The notes under the pieces are model-generated. The model was given only the letters and a program-made list of their open reading frames with translations. It did no database searches and was not told the origin of the DNA. A program made the translations under genes and the position numbers. DNA of 8,535 nucleotides from positions 1 through 8,535 of the forward strand of contig CAIWKU010000525.1 in NCBI GenBank assembly GCA_903913355.1, in the 5' to 3' direction. Shown here piece after piece: positions 1 through 7,315 of the stretch (positions within the stretch are counted from its first letter, which is position 1; each line of letters begins with the position of its first letter). The stretch comes from an uncultured Bacteroidota bacterium. Its GTDB lineage: Bacteria > Bacteroidota > Bacteroidia > Chitinophagales > Chitinophagaceae.

Positions 1-438
1 GCCGCAATTATTCGAAGTTCTTTAGAGGAATTTGGTGCCAATAGGCCGGGTACGGTTTATTTTGATGATTCTACGGATCATCTTTTTGAATTGTTTTCTC
101 AAACAGAAGGAAGTTTTTACCTGGTGGCAGAAAATAAGGGTATTGTATTGGGAGGCGCCGGCATCTACCCTACGCAGGATTTACCGGAAGGCACTTGTGA
201 ATTGGTAAAAATGTACCTGAATCGGGATGCACGTGGATTGGGACTAGGCAGAAAAATGATTAGCCAGTGTATTGATATGGCAGCTGCATTGGGCTATCAG
301 CAAATATATCTCGAAACAATGCCGGAGTTAAAAAAAGCGGTGAGTGTATATGAAAAATTCGGGTTTACTTATCTGAAATCGCCGATGGGTAATTCCGGAC
401 ATAATGGATGTGATATCTGGATGTTGAAATCAATATAA
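1..438 (+). CDS. GNAT family N-acetyltransferase, 5' end cut off by the window
   Basis: The reading frame is open from base 1 to a TAA at 436-438 and shows 145 residues. A TTG at 91 could be read as a start, but the frame continues upstream with protein-like sequence, so the true start lies outside the window. GNAT enzymes move an acetyl group from acetyl-CoA to an amine. The acetyl-CoA binding motif A is clear: a beta strand ELVKMYL followed by RGLGLG at visible residues 78-83, fitting the (R/Q)xxGx(G/A) pattern. Downstream, YLETMPELKKAVSVYEKFGF (residues 103-122) is the usual C-terminal GNAT segment, with the tyrosine that normally acts as general acid. At about 160 residues for typical relatives, only a short N-terminal piece should be missing. 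The substrate cannot be told from the sequence. The gene ends directly in a terminator hairpin. Confidence 0.9.
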   Translation, partial: AAIIRSSLEEFGANRPGTVYFDDSTDHLFELFSQTEGSFYLVAENKGIVLGGAGIYPTQDLPEGTCELVKMYLNRDARGLGLGRKMISQCIDMAAALGYQQIYLETMPELKKAVSVYEKFGFTYLKSPMGNSGHNGCDIWMLKSI

Positions 439-467
439 AAGCCGCTTCTTTTGAAAGCGGCTTTTTA
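437..467. terminator. Bidirectional intrinsic terminator between convergent genes
   Basis: An 11-bp perfect stem pairs AAAAGCCGCTT (437-447) with AAGCGGCTTTT (455-465) around a 7-base loop. The A/T flanks give a U-tract on both strands. It overlaps the GNAT stop codon and lies 25 bases beyond the stop of the convergent DUF3276 gene, so it can serve both transcripts. Confidence 0.9.
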
Positions 468-491
468 TTTGCGATTTTTACTTGTTACCAA

Positions 492-950
492 TTACCATTT
501 ATCTACTTCTTCCGTAGCACTATTGGCTGCAGCCGCAGCATCAGTGATGGGTGTTGGAGCAACTGCTACCGGTGCAACTACGGGTTCTGAAACAGGTGCC
601 TGAGACTCATGACCATTTGATTCTACCTCAGCAGAACCACCTTCTGCTTCACCTTCAGCATATTCGTGATTAAAAGCATCAAAATCAAAATCGGGCATCA
701 AATCAGTTTTCACATAATCAATTGCTTCTCCCAGTGCTTTGATAAACTTATTGAAATCTTCTTTATACAGGAAAATCTTATGCCTGTCATATCCATTATC
801 ATCAAAGCGTTTGCGGCTTTCGGTAATGGTCAGAAAATAATCGTTTCCACGGGTTGCCCTTACATCAAAAAAATAGGTTCTTCTCTTACCAGCTCTGATT
901 CGTTTGCTGTAAACACTTTCCATTTTTTTGTCATTGTTCTCGTACGCCAC
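492..950 (-). CDS. PUR-alpha-like DNA/RNA-binding protein (DUF3276)
   Basis: The 152-residue product starts at GTG (948-950). An ATG ten codons in (921-923) is the alternative. I prefer GTG because MAYENNDKK resembles the N-terminus I recall for Chitinophagaceae relatives, and because a promoter lies about 40 bases upstream. Residues 11-92 form a PUR-type fold with several basic and aromatic strands (VYSKRIRAGKRRTYFFDVRA, DYFLTITESRKRF) and a helix (EDFNKFIKALGEAIDYVK). PUR domains bind single-stranded, purine-rich DNA or RNA; the Borrelia relative BpuR is a nucleic-acid-binding regulator. Residues 94-152 are a low-complexity tail, first rich in Glu/Gly, then Ala/Pro/Val, ending in the acidic-aromatic tip EEVDKW. 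The protein is cytoplasmic with no signal peptide. The specific targets are unknown. The gene appears to be transcribed alone, from its own promoter downstream of the ABC exporter. Confidence 0.88.
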   Translation of the reverse strand: MAYENNDKKMESVYSKRIRAGKRRTYFFDVRATRGNDYFLTITESRKRFDDNGYDRHKIFLYKEDFNKFIKALGEAIDYVKTDLMPDFDFDAFNHEYAEGEAEGGSAEVESNGHESQAPVSEPVVAPVAVAPTPITDAAAAANSATEEVDKW

Positions 951-991
951 AGTTATTAGTTTTTGGTTTTAGCAATTCCTGTTAAAGTGCA

Positions 992-1022
992 CAAATATAG
1001 GATTGTTTCAGAATTACCAAAA
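992..1022 (-). promoter_or_regulatory. Bacteroidota-type promoter of the DUF3276 gene
   Basis: Read on the minus strand, TTTTG (1022-1018) is followed after 18 bases by TATATTTG (999-992), a full match to the TAnnTTTG -7 box. Transcription would start near 985 and leave a leader of about 35 bases before the GTG start. Confidence 0.75.
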
Positions 1023-1061
1023 TTTTAGGATACTATGTTTGAAAAGGCTTTCGGGAATTGG

Positions 1062-2897
1062 TTAATCCAAACTGGTTTCCTGCCCTAATTCTGTAAGTTG
1101 AAGCCGGTATAGTTCGGCATAATAGCCATTATTCGCCATTAATGTTGCATGGCTACCCTCTTCTGAGACCTTGCCATTTTCAAGAACAATAATTTTATCA
1201 AATGGGAAGCTGGAAAATATTCGGTGTGTTATAACAATCGCTGTTTTTTCATGCAGATACCTGTTCAGGTTTCCGATAATTTCATTTTCTGTTTTGGCAT
1301 CAACAGCACTCAGGCAATCATCAAAAACGATGATTTCTGGCTCTTTGATCAAGGCCCTTGCAATAGAAATCCGTTGTTTTTGTCCGCCGCTTAATGTTAC
1401 CCCCCGCTCCCCTATCATGGTATCATATCCCTCACTAAATCCCAGTATTTCTTTGTGTACACTTGAAAAAATGGCTGCCTGTTCTACCAGCTCTTTTTTG
1501 GCGGTCTTTGCAAGACCAAAACTGATATTATTGGTAACGGTATCGCTGAAAAGAAAAACATCCTGCTGCACATAACTAATCTGTTCACGCAAAGTTTTCA
1601 ACTCAATATTTTTAATATCCTGGTCGCCGATATATATGCTTCCCTTTGTAGGATCATAAAAACGCAATAACAATTGTGCAAGTGTTGATTTGCCACTTCC
1701 GGTTCTTCCCAGCAGCAAAACTTTATCTCCTTTTTGTATGCTCAGGCTAAAATGATCAAGTGCGGTAATGCCTGTATGAGGATAGGTAAAACTGATATTG
1801 TCAAAAACAATATCCCCTGAAACCTTTGCTGTTACAGGGTTTGCAATATTGGTGATATTGGGTTTTGTTTGCAGGAATTCATTTAATCGTTTCTGCGAAG
1901 CGGCGGCTCTTTGAATCATGCTGGCCGTCCAGCCGATGGCACTTACCGGAAAAGTCAGTAGATTAATATAAATCACAAACTCTACTATCAGGCCCACTTT
2001 ACTGCTATCCTCCAATGCCTGTATCCCTCCTATCATAATCGTAATCAGGGTGCTGATGCCGATCATTAATGCCATACTGGGAAAATAAATCGCTTCCACT
2101 TTGGCTAGTCCAACTGCATTTTTTTTATACTCCTCACTATTTTTCCGAAAAAAGCCCAGCATGGCTTTCTCTTGCGCAAAAGATTTGATTACACGAATTC
2201 CTGAATAAGTTTCCTGTGCATTGGTAGTTAAATCAGATAAAAGGGATTGTATTTTTTCGCTCTTTTTATTGATCACACTGTTTACCAGATAAATCGTTAT
2301 TGCGAGTAAGGGCAAGGGGGCCAACACTAATAGAGTCAGGTGAACATCTTTTCGTAACATGTTGACCACACAGAATCCTATTAAAGTAACCAGATTGATC
2401 AGGTACATCACAGCAGGCCCCGTAAACATTCTTACCCGGCTCACATCTTCTGTCATCCGGTTCATCAGATCTCCTGTACTATGTACTTTATAAAAATGAG
2501 TATCTAATTGCTGGTAATGCCTGTATATTTCTTTTTTCTGATCAAATTCAATATGCCTACTCATCACAATAATCGTTTGCCGCATAAAAAACATCAGAAT
2601 TCCCCTGATAATGGCCGATAAAAGTATGGTCAAACAACTGATGGTAATGATCCATCCAAAACTTAGGTTTACAGATTGGATGGTTTGAATAAACCAGTCA
2701 ACCAGTTTATCATGTACGGGTTTGCTGACAGAGGGTTTTGCACCGGGCAGGTGTTGTTGTACCAGGTTTACTACAAAGCCGGTAATCTGGGGTGCCACTA
2801 CGGCAAAATAATTGGAAGAAATTACAAAAAGGATACCAATAAAGAAACGGTAACGGTATTTCCAGAAATATTTATTAAGGGCAGAGAGATGCTTCAA
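1062..2897 (-). CDS. ABC exporter half-transporter (membrane domain + ATPase), MdlA/YheI-like
   Basis: This is a 611-residue inner-membrane ABC exporter subunit with an N-terminal six-helix domain (about residues 15-330) and a C-terminal ATPase (about 360-600). The loop between helices 1 and 2 is long (about residues 47-78). ATPase motifs are all present: Walker A GRTGSGKST (397-405), Q-loop Q445, signature LSGGQ (502-506), Walker B IIVFD (522-526), D-loop SAVD (530-533) and H-loop H558. The residue after Walker B, normally the catalytic glutamate, is Asp527 (codon GAT at 1317-1319). The stretch FDDCLSAVDAKTE is the style seen in MdlA and BmrC/YheI, the degenerate halves of heterodimeric exporters. 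No partner half lies in the window. The start is TTG (2895-2897): no ATG or GTG lies upstream before the in-frame stop at 2928-2930, and the next ATG is at residue 102. Substrate unknown; lipid or drug export is the usual role. Confidence 0.92.
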   Translation of the reverse strand: MKHLSALNKYFWKYRYRFFIGILFVISSNYFAVVAPQITGFVVNLVQQHLPGAKPSVSKPVHDKLVDWFIQTIQSVNLSFGWIITISCLTILLSAIIRGILMFFMRQTIIVMSRHIEFDQKKEIYRHYQQLDTHFYKVHSTGDLMNRMTEDVSRVRMFTGPAVMYLINLVTLIGFCVVNMLRKDVHLTLLVLAPLPLLAITIYLVNSVINKKSEKIQSLLSDLTTNAQETYSGIRVIKSFAQEKAMLGFFRKNSEEYKKNAVGLAKVEAIYFPSMALMIGISTLITIMIGGIQALEDSSKVGLIVEFVIYINLLTFPVSAIGWTASMIQRAAASQKRLNEFLQTKPNITNIANPVTAKVSGDIVFDNISFTYPHTGITALDHFSLSIQKGDKVLLLGRTGSGKSTLAQLLLRFYDPTKGSIYIGDQDIKNIELKTLREQISYVQQDVFLFSDTVTNNISFGLAKTAKKELVEQAAIFSSVHKEILGFSEGYDTMIGERGVTLSGGQKQRISIARALIKEPEIIVFDDCLSAVDAKTENEIIGNLNRYLHEKTAIVITHRIFSSFPFDKIIVLENGKVSEEGSHATLMANNGYYAELYRLQLTELGQETSLD

Positions 2898-2914
2898 GTA
2901 AGGGGTTGTTTTTG

Positions 2915-2947
2915 CAAAGGTAAATAATTAGCACACAAAGGTACCAA
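2915..2947 (-). promoter_or_regulatory. Probable promoter of the ABC exporter gene
   Basis: On the minus strand, TACCTTTG (2922-2915) matches the TAnnTTTG -7 box exactly, with TTG (2947-2945) 22 bases upstream. A second TACCTTTG lies at 2943-2936 but has no good upstream TTG. The start site would fall near 2908, only about 10 bases before the TTG start codon, giving a very short leader. The region overlaps a half copy of the palindromic repeat found at 7636-7693. Confidence 0.55.
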
Positions 2948-2954
2948 GGCAGGG
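2931..2954 (+). repeat. Half copy of a dispersed CAC(A/G)AAGG-type repeat
   Basis: The 24 bases match 7670-7693 at 20 of 24 positions. From 2932 they match the reverse complement of the other arm (7636-7658) at 20 of 23. No inverted partner lies beside it, so this is a single arm. It sits in the gap between the GH127 and ABC genes, over the upstream part of the ABC promoter. Confidence 0.6.
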
Positions 2955-3013
2955 TTTTGAGTCTCTTAACATGAGTAAATTGGAATCCTATTTTAAAAAA
3001 GAACACCCATCAT

Positions 3014-5425
3014 TTATTCTACGCTCCATTCATGAATTCCGGATGCATCATTTTTGGGTAATTGTACAATCATTCTGATGGCCGTAGTGGTTACCGGCTC
3101 AAATTGAACGGTGTTGCTTTTATCTTTTTCAGTTGGATAGGCAGTAATGGGATGTACCGGAATCCAGTCATTACCTTTTTTATACAAGAGTTTCCAGGAA
3201 GCGGGTACGCTGCATCCACCAAAGGGTTTATCATCATACCAGTAAACAGAACTTTCTGATATGGTATAGGATTGATCAAAATCATATTGTACCCATTCTG
3301 TGGTATCTTTTGCCGGCCACCAATGGAGATAATTATTGCTTTGGTCCTTACTATCCACCGGCTCAGATTGGTCGTTTAGTGCTTTCAACATCAATTTGCC
3401 ACGGGCGGAAGAACTGGCTTTACTTTTAAAAGCGATAGTGGGTAAAGGTTTTGGCTTAGCAGCATCTTCCCGAAACGGAATCCAAACCTCCATCTCCCCA
3501 CTCCCACGATTGTTCCAACTGTAATAAGGAATAGCCGTAAAGGTCTGGTTGCCATTAAATGTAGAATTAGCAGATGGCCTTTCTGCAAGATGCCCCTGCA
3601 TTGTGAGGGTGGTAATTCCATTTAATACTGTTGGCAGATATGCGGCCTGAATAGCTGTTGATGAGTCGACCACAATACTTTGTACGGTACTGTCTTTCTG
3701 GTCAATCCCTTCCAGACAATACACAACCGGCCCTCTTTGTAAGGCAAATCGGCCTCGGTCTGCTTTTACCTGTTGATTGGCAATAATTTTCTCAACTGTC
3801 ATCGGAAAATCAACGGTTACTTTATCTCCTTTATTCCAAAAACGTGTAATGAAGGCGTAGCCTTTTCTGGTAGGATACTCGAATTTTATGCCATTGATAT
3901 ATACTGGGATCGTGGATACTTCTTTATTGATAAAAGAATACAGATCGCCAGGCACAGGTTGATTAGTAGCCCATCCCGGAATGCGGATATGTAAAGTAAA
4001 CTGGCTGTTTTTCGCTGGGTCTACCTCTATAACTACCTTACCCTGCCATGGATATTGGGTTTCCTGCGTCAATTTAACTTCAGTAGCTGGTAATTTTATA
4101 GTTGCATGATTACTCACAAAAAGATTAATATAGAGATTGTTTTTTTCCTGTGCATAAATATAACCCGGCATGGAAGGAAGAAAGCGGGTGATATTGGTGA
4201 TACAACAGGCACAATTAAACCAGGCACTTCGTTGGTGCTGTCCAACTGATGCCAATGGATTGGGATAAAAAAAACGATTGCCTGTTAGTGAAATCCCACT
4301 GAGTAGACCATTATACAACGTACGTTCCAATATATCCAGGTATTTCGCATCTCCATGTAATAAAAACATTCGCTGGTTCCAGTAAACATTGGCAATTGAG
4401 GCACAGGTTTCTGCATAAGCACTCATATTGGGCAGGTCATAAGCATCTCCAAAAGCCTCACCACTGCCGGTGGCTCCAATTCCTCCGGTGATATATAATT
4501 TTTTGGTGGCCACATCGGTCCAGATATCATCAATTGCATTCAGGTATTCTTTGTTACCGGTTAGTGCGGCTACATCTGCCATACCCGTATACATATAAGT
4601 TGCCCGAACAGCATGTCCTTCTGCCTCATGTTGATCAACCACTTTTTTATCTGCCTGGTTATAAGCATCTCCTTTGGGTCCGCGTATATCCAGGAAAAAT
4701 TTAGCCAGGTTCAGATATTCTTTGTTACCGGTTACTCTATAAAGTTTTACCAGCCCCAGTTCAACAATCTGGTGACCCGGGTATTCCTGTTCTTTACCAG
4801 GACCAAAATCCTTTACCAATAAATCTGCATTTTTAAGGGCAATGTTCAGAAGTGTTTTTTTTCCGGTAGCCTTGTAATGGGCTACGGCTGATTCGTATAA
4901 ATGACCGGAGTTATAGAGTTCGTGACTGAGTTCTTCTTCTTTTTCCCATCGTTTTGTACCAATCCATTCATGGGGTTTTGCCGTTTTTGCTGTACGAAAG
5001 GTATAGAGGTATCCATCTTTTTCCTGGGCATCTCCTATCATCTGAATCAGAGAATCCATTTGCTTATCCAGTGCAGGATCATACGATTCCTGTAAACTAT
5101 AGGATGCTCCCTCCAGCAGTTTATATAAGTCGGTATCATCAAACGGATAATCGCTTAGCTTACCCTCTTTTTTCTTGCCGGCGGCGATCAGAAAATTATC
5201 CATTCTTCTGTTTTCACGGCATTTTTCAAGAATAAAGGGAATGGTAACCCGTGCATTGGTTTGTAATCTGGGTTGCCAGAAATCATCTGTTAAGTGAACC
5301 CTTGTAAAATCCACTGGCTGAACTGCATACCCGCTCATCAGGTTTTGTGCAGTTACCTGGGGTAAATGGAAAAATAATTGACCAATAATACTTATTAATA
5401 GCAGTTTCCAATATCTATTTTGCAT
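3014..5425 (-). CDS. Secreted GH127 glycosidase (beta-L-arabinofuranosidase family, DUF1680) with C-terminal discoidin-like domain
   Basis: The 803-residue protein starts at ATG 5425. A GTG ten codons upstream (5455) is open but would put ten extra residues before a good signal peptide (basic QNRYWK, hydrophobic LLLISIIGQLFF, then VTA|Q near residue 26). The GH127 core carries the motif GHAVRA near residue 271 and the full active site known from Bifidobacterium HypBA1. Glu323 in GATGSGEAF matches the acid/base E322. Glu339 and Cys341 (YAETC) plus Cys407-Cys408 (NCACC) match the zinc ligands E338, C340, C417 and C418, with Cys407 as nucleophile. The 16-residue gap between the two glutamates is the same as in HypBA1. 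It lacks the VPWY-x-LHK motif of the related GH146. About residues 680-803 resemble an F5/8 type C sugar-binding domain (HWWPAKDTTEWVQYDF, VYWYDD). Expected role: release of beta-L-arabinofuranose from plant glycans in the periplasm or at the cell surface. No susC/susD or other glycosidase lies nearby. Confidence 0.9.
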   Translation of the reverse strand: MQNRYWKLLLISIIGQLFFHLPQVTAQNLMSGYAVQPVDFTRVHLTDDFWQPRLQTNARVTIPFILEKCRENRRMDNFLIAAGKKKEGKLSDYPFDDTDLYKLLEGASYSLQESYDPALDKQMDSLIQMIGDAQEKDGYLYTFRTAKTAKPHEWIGTKRWEKEEELSHELYNSGHLYESAVAHYKATGKKTLLNIALKNADLLVKDFGPGKEQEYPGHQIVELGLVKLYRVTGNKEYLNLAKFFLDIRGPKGDAYNQADKKVVDQHEAEGHAVRATYMYTGMADVAALTGNKEYLNAIDDIWTDVATKKLYITGGIGATGSGEAFGDAYDLPNMSAYAETCASIANVYWNQRMFLLHGDAKYLDILERTLYNGLLSGISLTGNRFFYPNPLASVGQHQRSAWFNCACCITNITRFLPSMPGYIYAQEKNNLYINLFVSNHATIKLPATEVKLTQETQYPWQGKVVIEVDPAKNSQFTLHIRIPGWATNQPVPGDLYSFINKEVSTIPVYINGIKFEYPTRKGYAFITRFWNKGDKVTVDFPMTVEKIIANQQVKADRGRFALQRGPVVYCLEGIDQKDSTVQSIVVDSSTAIQAAYLPTVLNGITTLTMQGHLAERPSANSTFNGNQTFTAIPYYSWNNRGSGEMEVWIPFREDAAKPKPLPTIAFKSKASSSARGKLMLKALNDQSEPVDSKDQSNNYLHWWPAKDTTEWVQYDFDQSYTISESSVYWYDDKPFGGCSVPASWKLLYKKGNDWIPVHPITAYPTEKDKSNTVQFEPVTTTAIRMIVQLPKNDASGIHEWSVE

Positions 5426-5477
5426 GCGTTTATTGCTTTTGAAAATGAGAATCACACTTTATAAAGAATACGGACTT

Positions 5478-5513
5478 TAAAGATAAACGGAATACCTGAA
5501 ACTCATCCCAAAA
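5478..5513 (-). promoter_or_regulatory. Possible promoter of the GH127 gene
   Basis: On the minus strand, TTTTG (5513-5509) is followed after 23 bases by TATCTTTA (5485-5478), a 7-of-8 match to TAnnTTTG. The spacing is at the long end of the usual range, so this is weak. The implied start near 5471 would put the GTG at 5455 and the ATG at 5425 both downstream, so it does not decide between them. Confidence 0.3.
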
Positions 5514-5612
5514 GCGATATAGTTGGTTTAATCTGGCTTGTGAGGAAAGTACAGTTATTGTAAGTATTACAGCTATGGAGAAGATATGATGGGAATCCTG
5601 TAACTTTTATGG

Positions 5613-6833
5613 ATGGTAATACGGCTAATCATCTTACTAGGCTTATTCCCATTCTCTTTACTGGCACAGGATGCTGCGGGAATTTTGCCTGAAATGCCCA
5701 AATTAAAAGATACAACAAAACAAAGAGATCTGATCGATCTTGCAAAAAGCTGGTTACACATCAAATCGAAAACGATAAAGGCAGAGCGGGAAAAGATGAT
5801 ATACTTTACCCTGCTTCCACTAACCAGTAGTGTTCCGGGTGGAGACGGCAGGGTATTGATTACAAGCACAACCCTTGGCACTTATTTTGGCCCTCGTAAA
5901 ACCACAAATATTTCCAGCGCCACATTTGCACCTTATTGGAATTTTAATGGCCGATTCGGTCTGCCTTTGCGAACCAGTGTATGGTTACCCGGAAATAGCT
6001 ATACCATTCAGGGAGATACCCGTGTGCTTGTGTATCCACAATATACCTGGGGGTTGGGTACCAGTCATTCTTATGGGGAACAAATACTCATAGATTATAA
6101 ATACATACGATTTTACCAAAGTGTGCTCAAGCAAATCAAACCATATTTTTTTGCGGGGTTAGGATATCATTTAGATTACCATTTTAATATTTCAACGAAC
6201 GACTCACTTACCAATTTGAAACAATATACCGGGTATGCCTATGGTACCGGTAATTATTCATTTTCTTCAGGCGTTAGTCTGAATCTGTTATATGATACGC
6301 GCAATAATTCGATTAATCCATTACCCGGTAGTTATATAAATATTGTATATCGGGTTAATCCGGTTTTTATGGGTAGTAATAATAACTGGCAATCATTGTA
6401 TGTTGACTTGAGAAAATATCTATCCATGAATCCTGGAAATAAGAATCAGCAAAATACGCTGAGCTTTTGGTCGTATTACTGGACAGTTTTCACCAAAAAC
6501 ACCCCTTATCTGGATTTGCCTGGTATTGGTTGGGATCCCTATAATCGATCAGGTCGGGGAATTGACCAGAACCGATACAGGGGCAGCACCCTTTTTTATG
6601 TTGAAAGCGAATACAGGCGGGATATCACAGAAAATGGGCTATTGGGTTTTGTCATTTTTGGGAATATGAATACAGTAAGCGGTTCAGGTAATTTGTTTAC
6701 TTCCTGGCATCCCGCTGCCGGAACCGGATTACGAATAAAGTTTAATAAGGGTTCCAATACTAATATTGGGATTGATTATGCTTCTAGTAAAGGGTATAGT
6801 GCTGTTATTTTCAATCTGGGTGAAACATTTTAA
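5613..6833 (+). CDS. BamA/TamA-type (Omp85) outer-membrane barrel protein without POTRA domains
   Basis: The 406-residue product starts at ATG 5613; the frame closes upstream at a TAA (5601-5603). A short signal peptide (VIRLIILLGLFPFSLLAQ) is cut near residue 19. About 45 charged, probably helical residues follow, and the rest (about 65-406) is a run of alternating beta strands ending in phenylalanine, as in outer-membrane barrels. Omp85 hallmarks are LLYDTRNN...PLPGSYI (225-242) and RYRGSTLFYVESEYRR (321-336), the latter corresponding to the VRGF/RGY motif of loop 6. Omp85 proteins such as BamA normally have one to five POTRA domains before the barrel, and there is no room for one here. Its job is unknown: it may be a channel or a lipid or protein assembly factor. 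It diverges from the GH127 gene across a 187-base gap. I see no convincing promoter on this strand. Confidence 0.85.
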   Translation: MVIRLIILLGLFPFSLLAQDAAGILPEMPKLKDTTKQRDLIDLAKSWLHIKSKTIKAEREKMIYFTLLPLTSSVPGGDGRVLITSTTLGTYFGPRKTTNISSATFAPYWNFNGRFGLPLRTSVWLPGNSYTIQGDTRVLVYPQYTWGLGTSHSYGEQILIDYKYIRFYQSVLKQIKPYFFAGLGYHLDYHFNISTNDSLTNLKQYTGYAYGTGNYSFSSGVSLNLLYDTRNNSINPLPGSYINIVYRVNPVFMGSNNNWQSLYVDLRKYLSMNPGNKNQQNTLSFWSYYWTVFTKNTPYLDLPGIGWDPYNRSGRGIDQNRYRGSTLFYVESEYRRDITENGLLGFVIFGNMNTVSGSGNLFTSWHPAAGTGLRIKFNKGSNTNIGIDYASSKGYSAVIFNLGETF

Positions 6834-7027
6834 ATGCCATATTATACAATGCACCGGTATTTTATTCAATGTTGGCGAATCCATAAAATATTACGAGTGA
6901 GTGCAAGCGGCAGAACCCCTTAATCCATTGAGCATTAGTAAGTTTTAGTGAGCTATTTATATATCAGATTATCTGAAAAGGATTCTTTTTTTTGGTAGAT
7001 AGCCCGCTTCACTATTATTTTGCACCC
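6834..7027. other. Non-coding gap between the barrel gene and the tRNA
   Basis: No ORF of note lies here. It holds a short odd palindrome, TCAGAT-T-ATCTGA (6964-6976), and a T-run at 6985-6993 that leads into the tRNA promoter. I see no strong GC-rich terminator for the barrel gene. Confidence 0.5.
6991..7022 (+). promoter_or_regulatory. Probable promoter of the tRNA-Ser gene
   Basis: TTTG (6991-6994) is followed after 20 bases by TTATTTTG (7015-7022), a 7-of-8 match to TAnnTTTG. The tRNA begins 5 bases after the box, so the transcript would have almost no 5' leader. Confidence 0.5.
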
Positions 7028-7112
7028 GGAGAGTTGGCAGAGCGGTCGATTGCGGCAGTCTTGAAAACTGTTGACTGTAACAGGTCCTGGGGTTCGAATC
7101 CCTAACTCTCCG
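7028..7112 (+). tRNA. tRNA-Ser (anticodon UGA)
   Basis: An 85-nt class II tRNA. Acceptor stem GGAGAGT (7028-7034) pairs with ACTCTCC (7105-7111), and the discriminator G is at 7112. The D stem GCA/TGC is at 7037-7039 and 7051-7053. The anticodon stem is 7055-7059 with 7067-7071, and its loop CTTGAAA gives anticodon TGA at 7062-7064, reading UCA serine codons. The long variable arm (about 7072-7087) is typical of tRNA-Ser. The T arm is 7088-7104 with the usual TTCGAAT loop. The 3' CCA is not encoded and must be added after transcription. Confidence 0.97.
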
Positions 7113-7156
7113 CCTTCGGTCGCTGAAGCGACCTTCGGCGGACAAGTCCGGCGAAG
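7111..7156 (+). repeat. Two overlapping GC-rich hairpins directly after the tRNA
   Basis: Hairpin 1 has stem GGTCGC (7118-7123) and GCGACC (7128-7133) with loop TGAA. It can be extended outward by CGCC (7111-7114) with GGCG (7137-7140) across a TTC/TTC internal loop. Hairpin 2 pairs CTTCG-G-CGGAC (7133-7143) with GTCCG-G-CGAAG (7146-7156) around AA. They share bases 7133-7140 and so cannot both form in full. The outer pairs of hairpin 1 use the last two tRNA bases. The heptamer CCTTCGG occurs at 7113-7119 and again at 7132-7138. Confidence 0.7.
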
Positions 7157-7175
7157 AAGTGGAAGAGACTTATAG

Positions 7176-7207
7176 ACACCAAGACCAGAGGTCTTGGTGT
7201 TTTTTTT
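7176..7207 (+). terminator. Intrinsic terminator of the tRNA-Ser transcript
   Basis: A perfect 11-bp stem pairs ACACCAAGACC (7176-7186) with GGTCTTGGTGT (7190-7200) around loop AGA, followed by a run of T to 7207. It lies 63 bases past the tRNA end, so the primary transcript carries a trailer that includes the GC-rich hairpins. Confidence 0.9.
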
Positions 7208-7315
7208 GTCTTGACCTTTTTGAGTGAAATAGTCAGGAATCTTTGGATAGATTAGGTGTAAATGCTCTTTCTTGATAATTAGGAGTTAGTGAAATTTGGG
7301 GAATAATGAAGGGGT

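Noticed and set aside
91..438. GNAT gene starting at TTG 91 as a complete 115-residue protein
   Set aside because: The same frame stays open to base 1 with protein-like sequence, so the gene is cut by the window edge and the TTG is an internal leucine codon.
666..959. A 97-residue + strand frame across the DUF3276 gene
   Set aside because: It is antisense to a recognised gene, has no family resemblance, and is explained by low stop density.
2676..2927. An 83-residue + strand frame over the ABC gene start
   Set aside because: It lies antisense to the membrane domain and promoter of the exporter and shows no domain.
4954..5235. Several 60-90 residue + strand frames inside the GH127 gene
   Set aside because: They are antisense shadows of a long gene whose active-site residues are intact; their compositions are not protein-like.
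3014..5425. GH127 gene as part of a polysaccharide utilisation locus
   Set aside because: No susC/susD pair, sensor-regulator or other glycosidase is present in the window; the neighbours are an ABC exporter and a barrel protein.
6964..6976. TCAGAT-T-ATCTGA as an operator
   Set aside because: Such short AT-rich dyads occur by chance; it is not positioned over a promoter box and no second copy was seen.
7028..7112. tRNA-Ser as an integration site with a downstream attachment repeat
   Set aside because: I found no repeat of the tRNA 3' end elsewhere in the window and no integrase gene.
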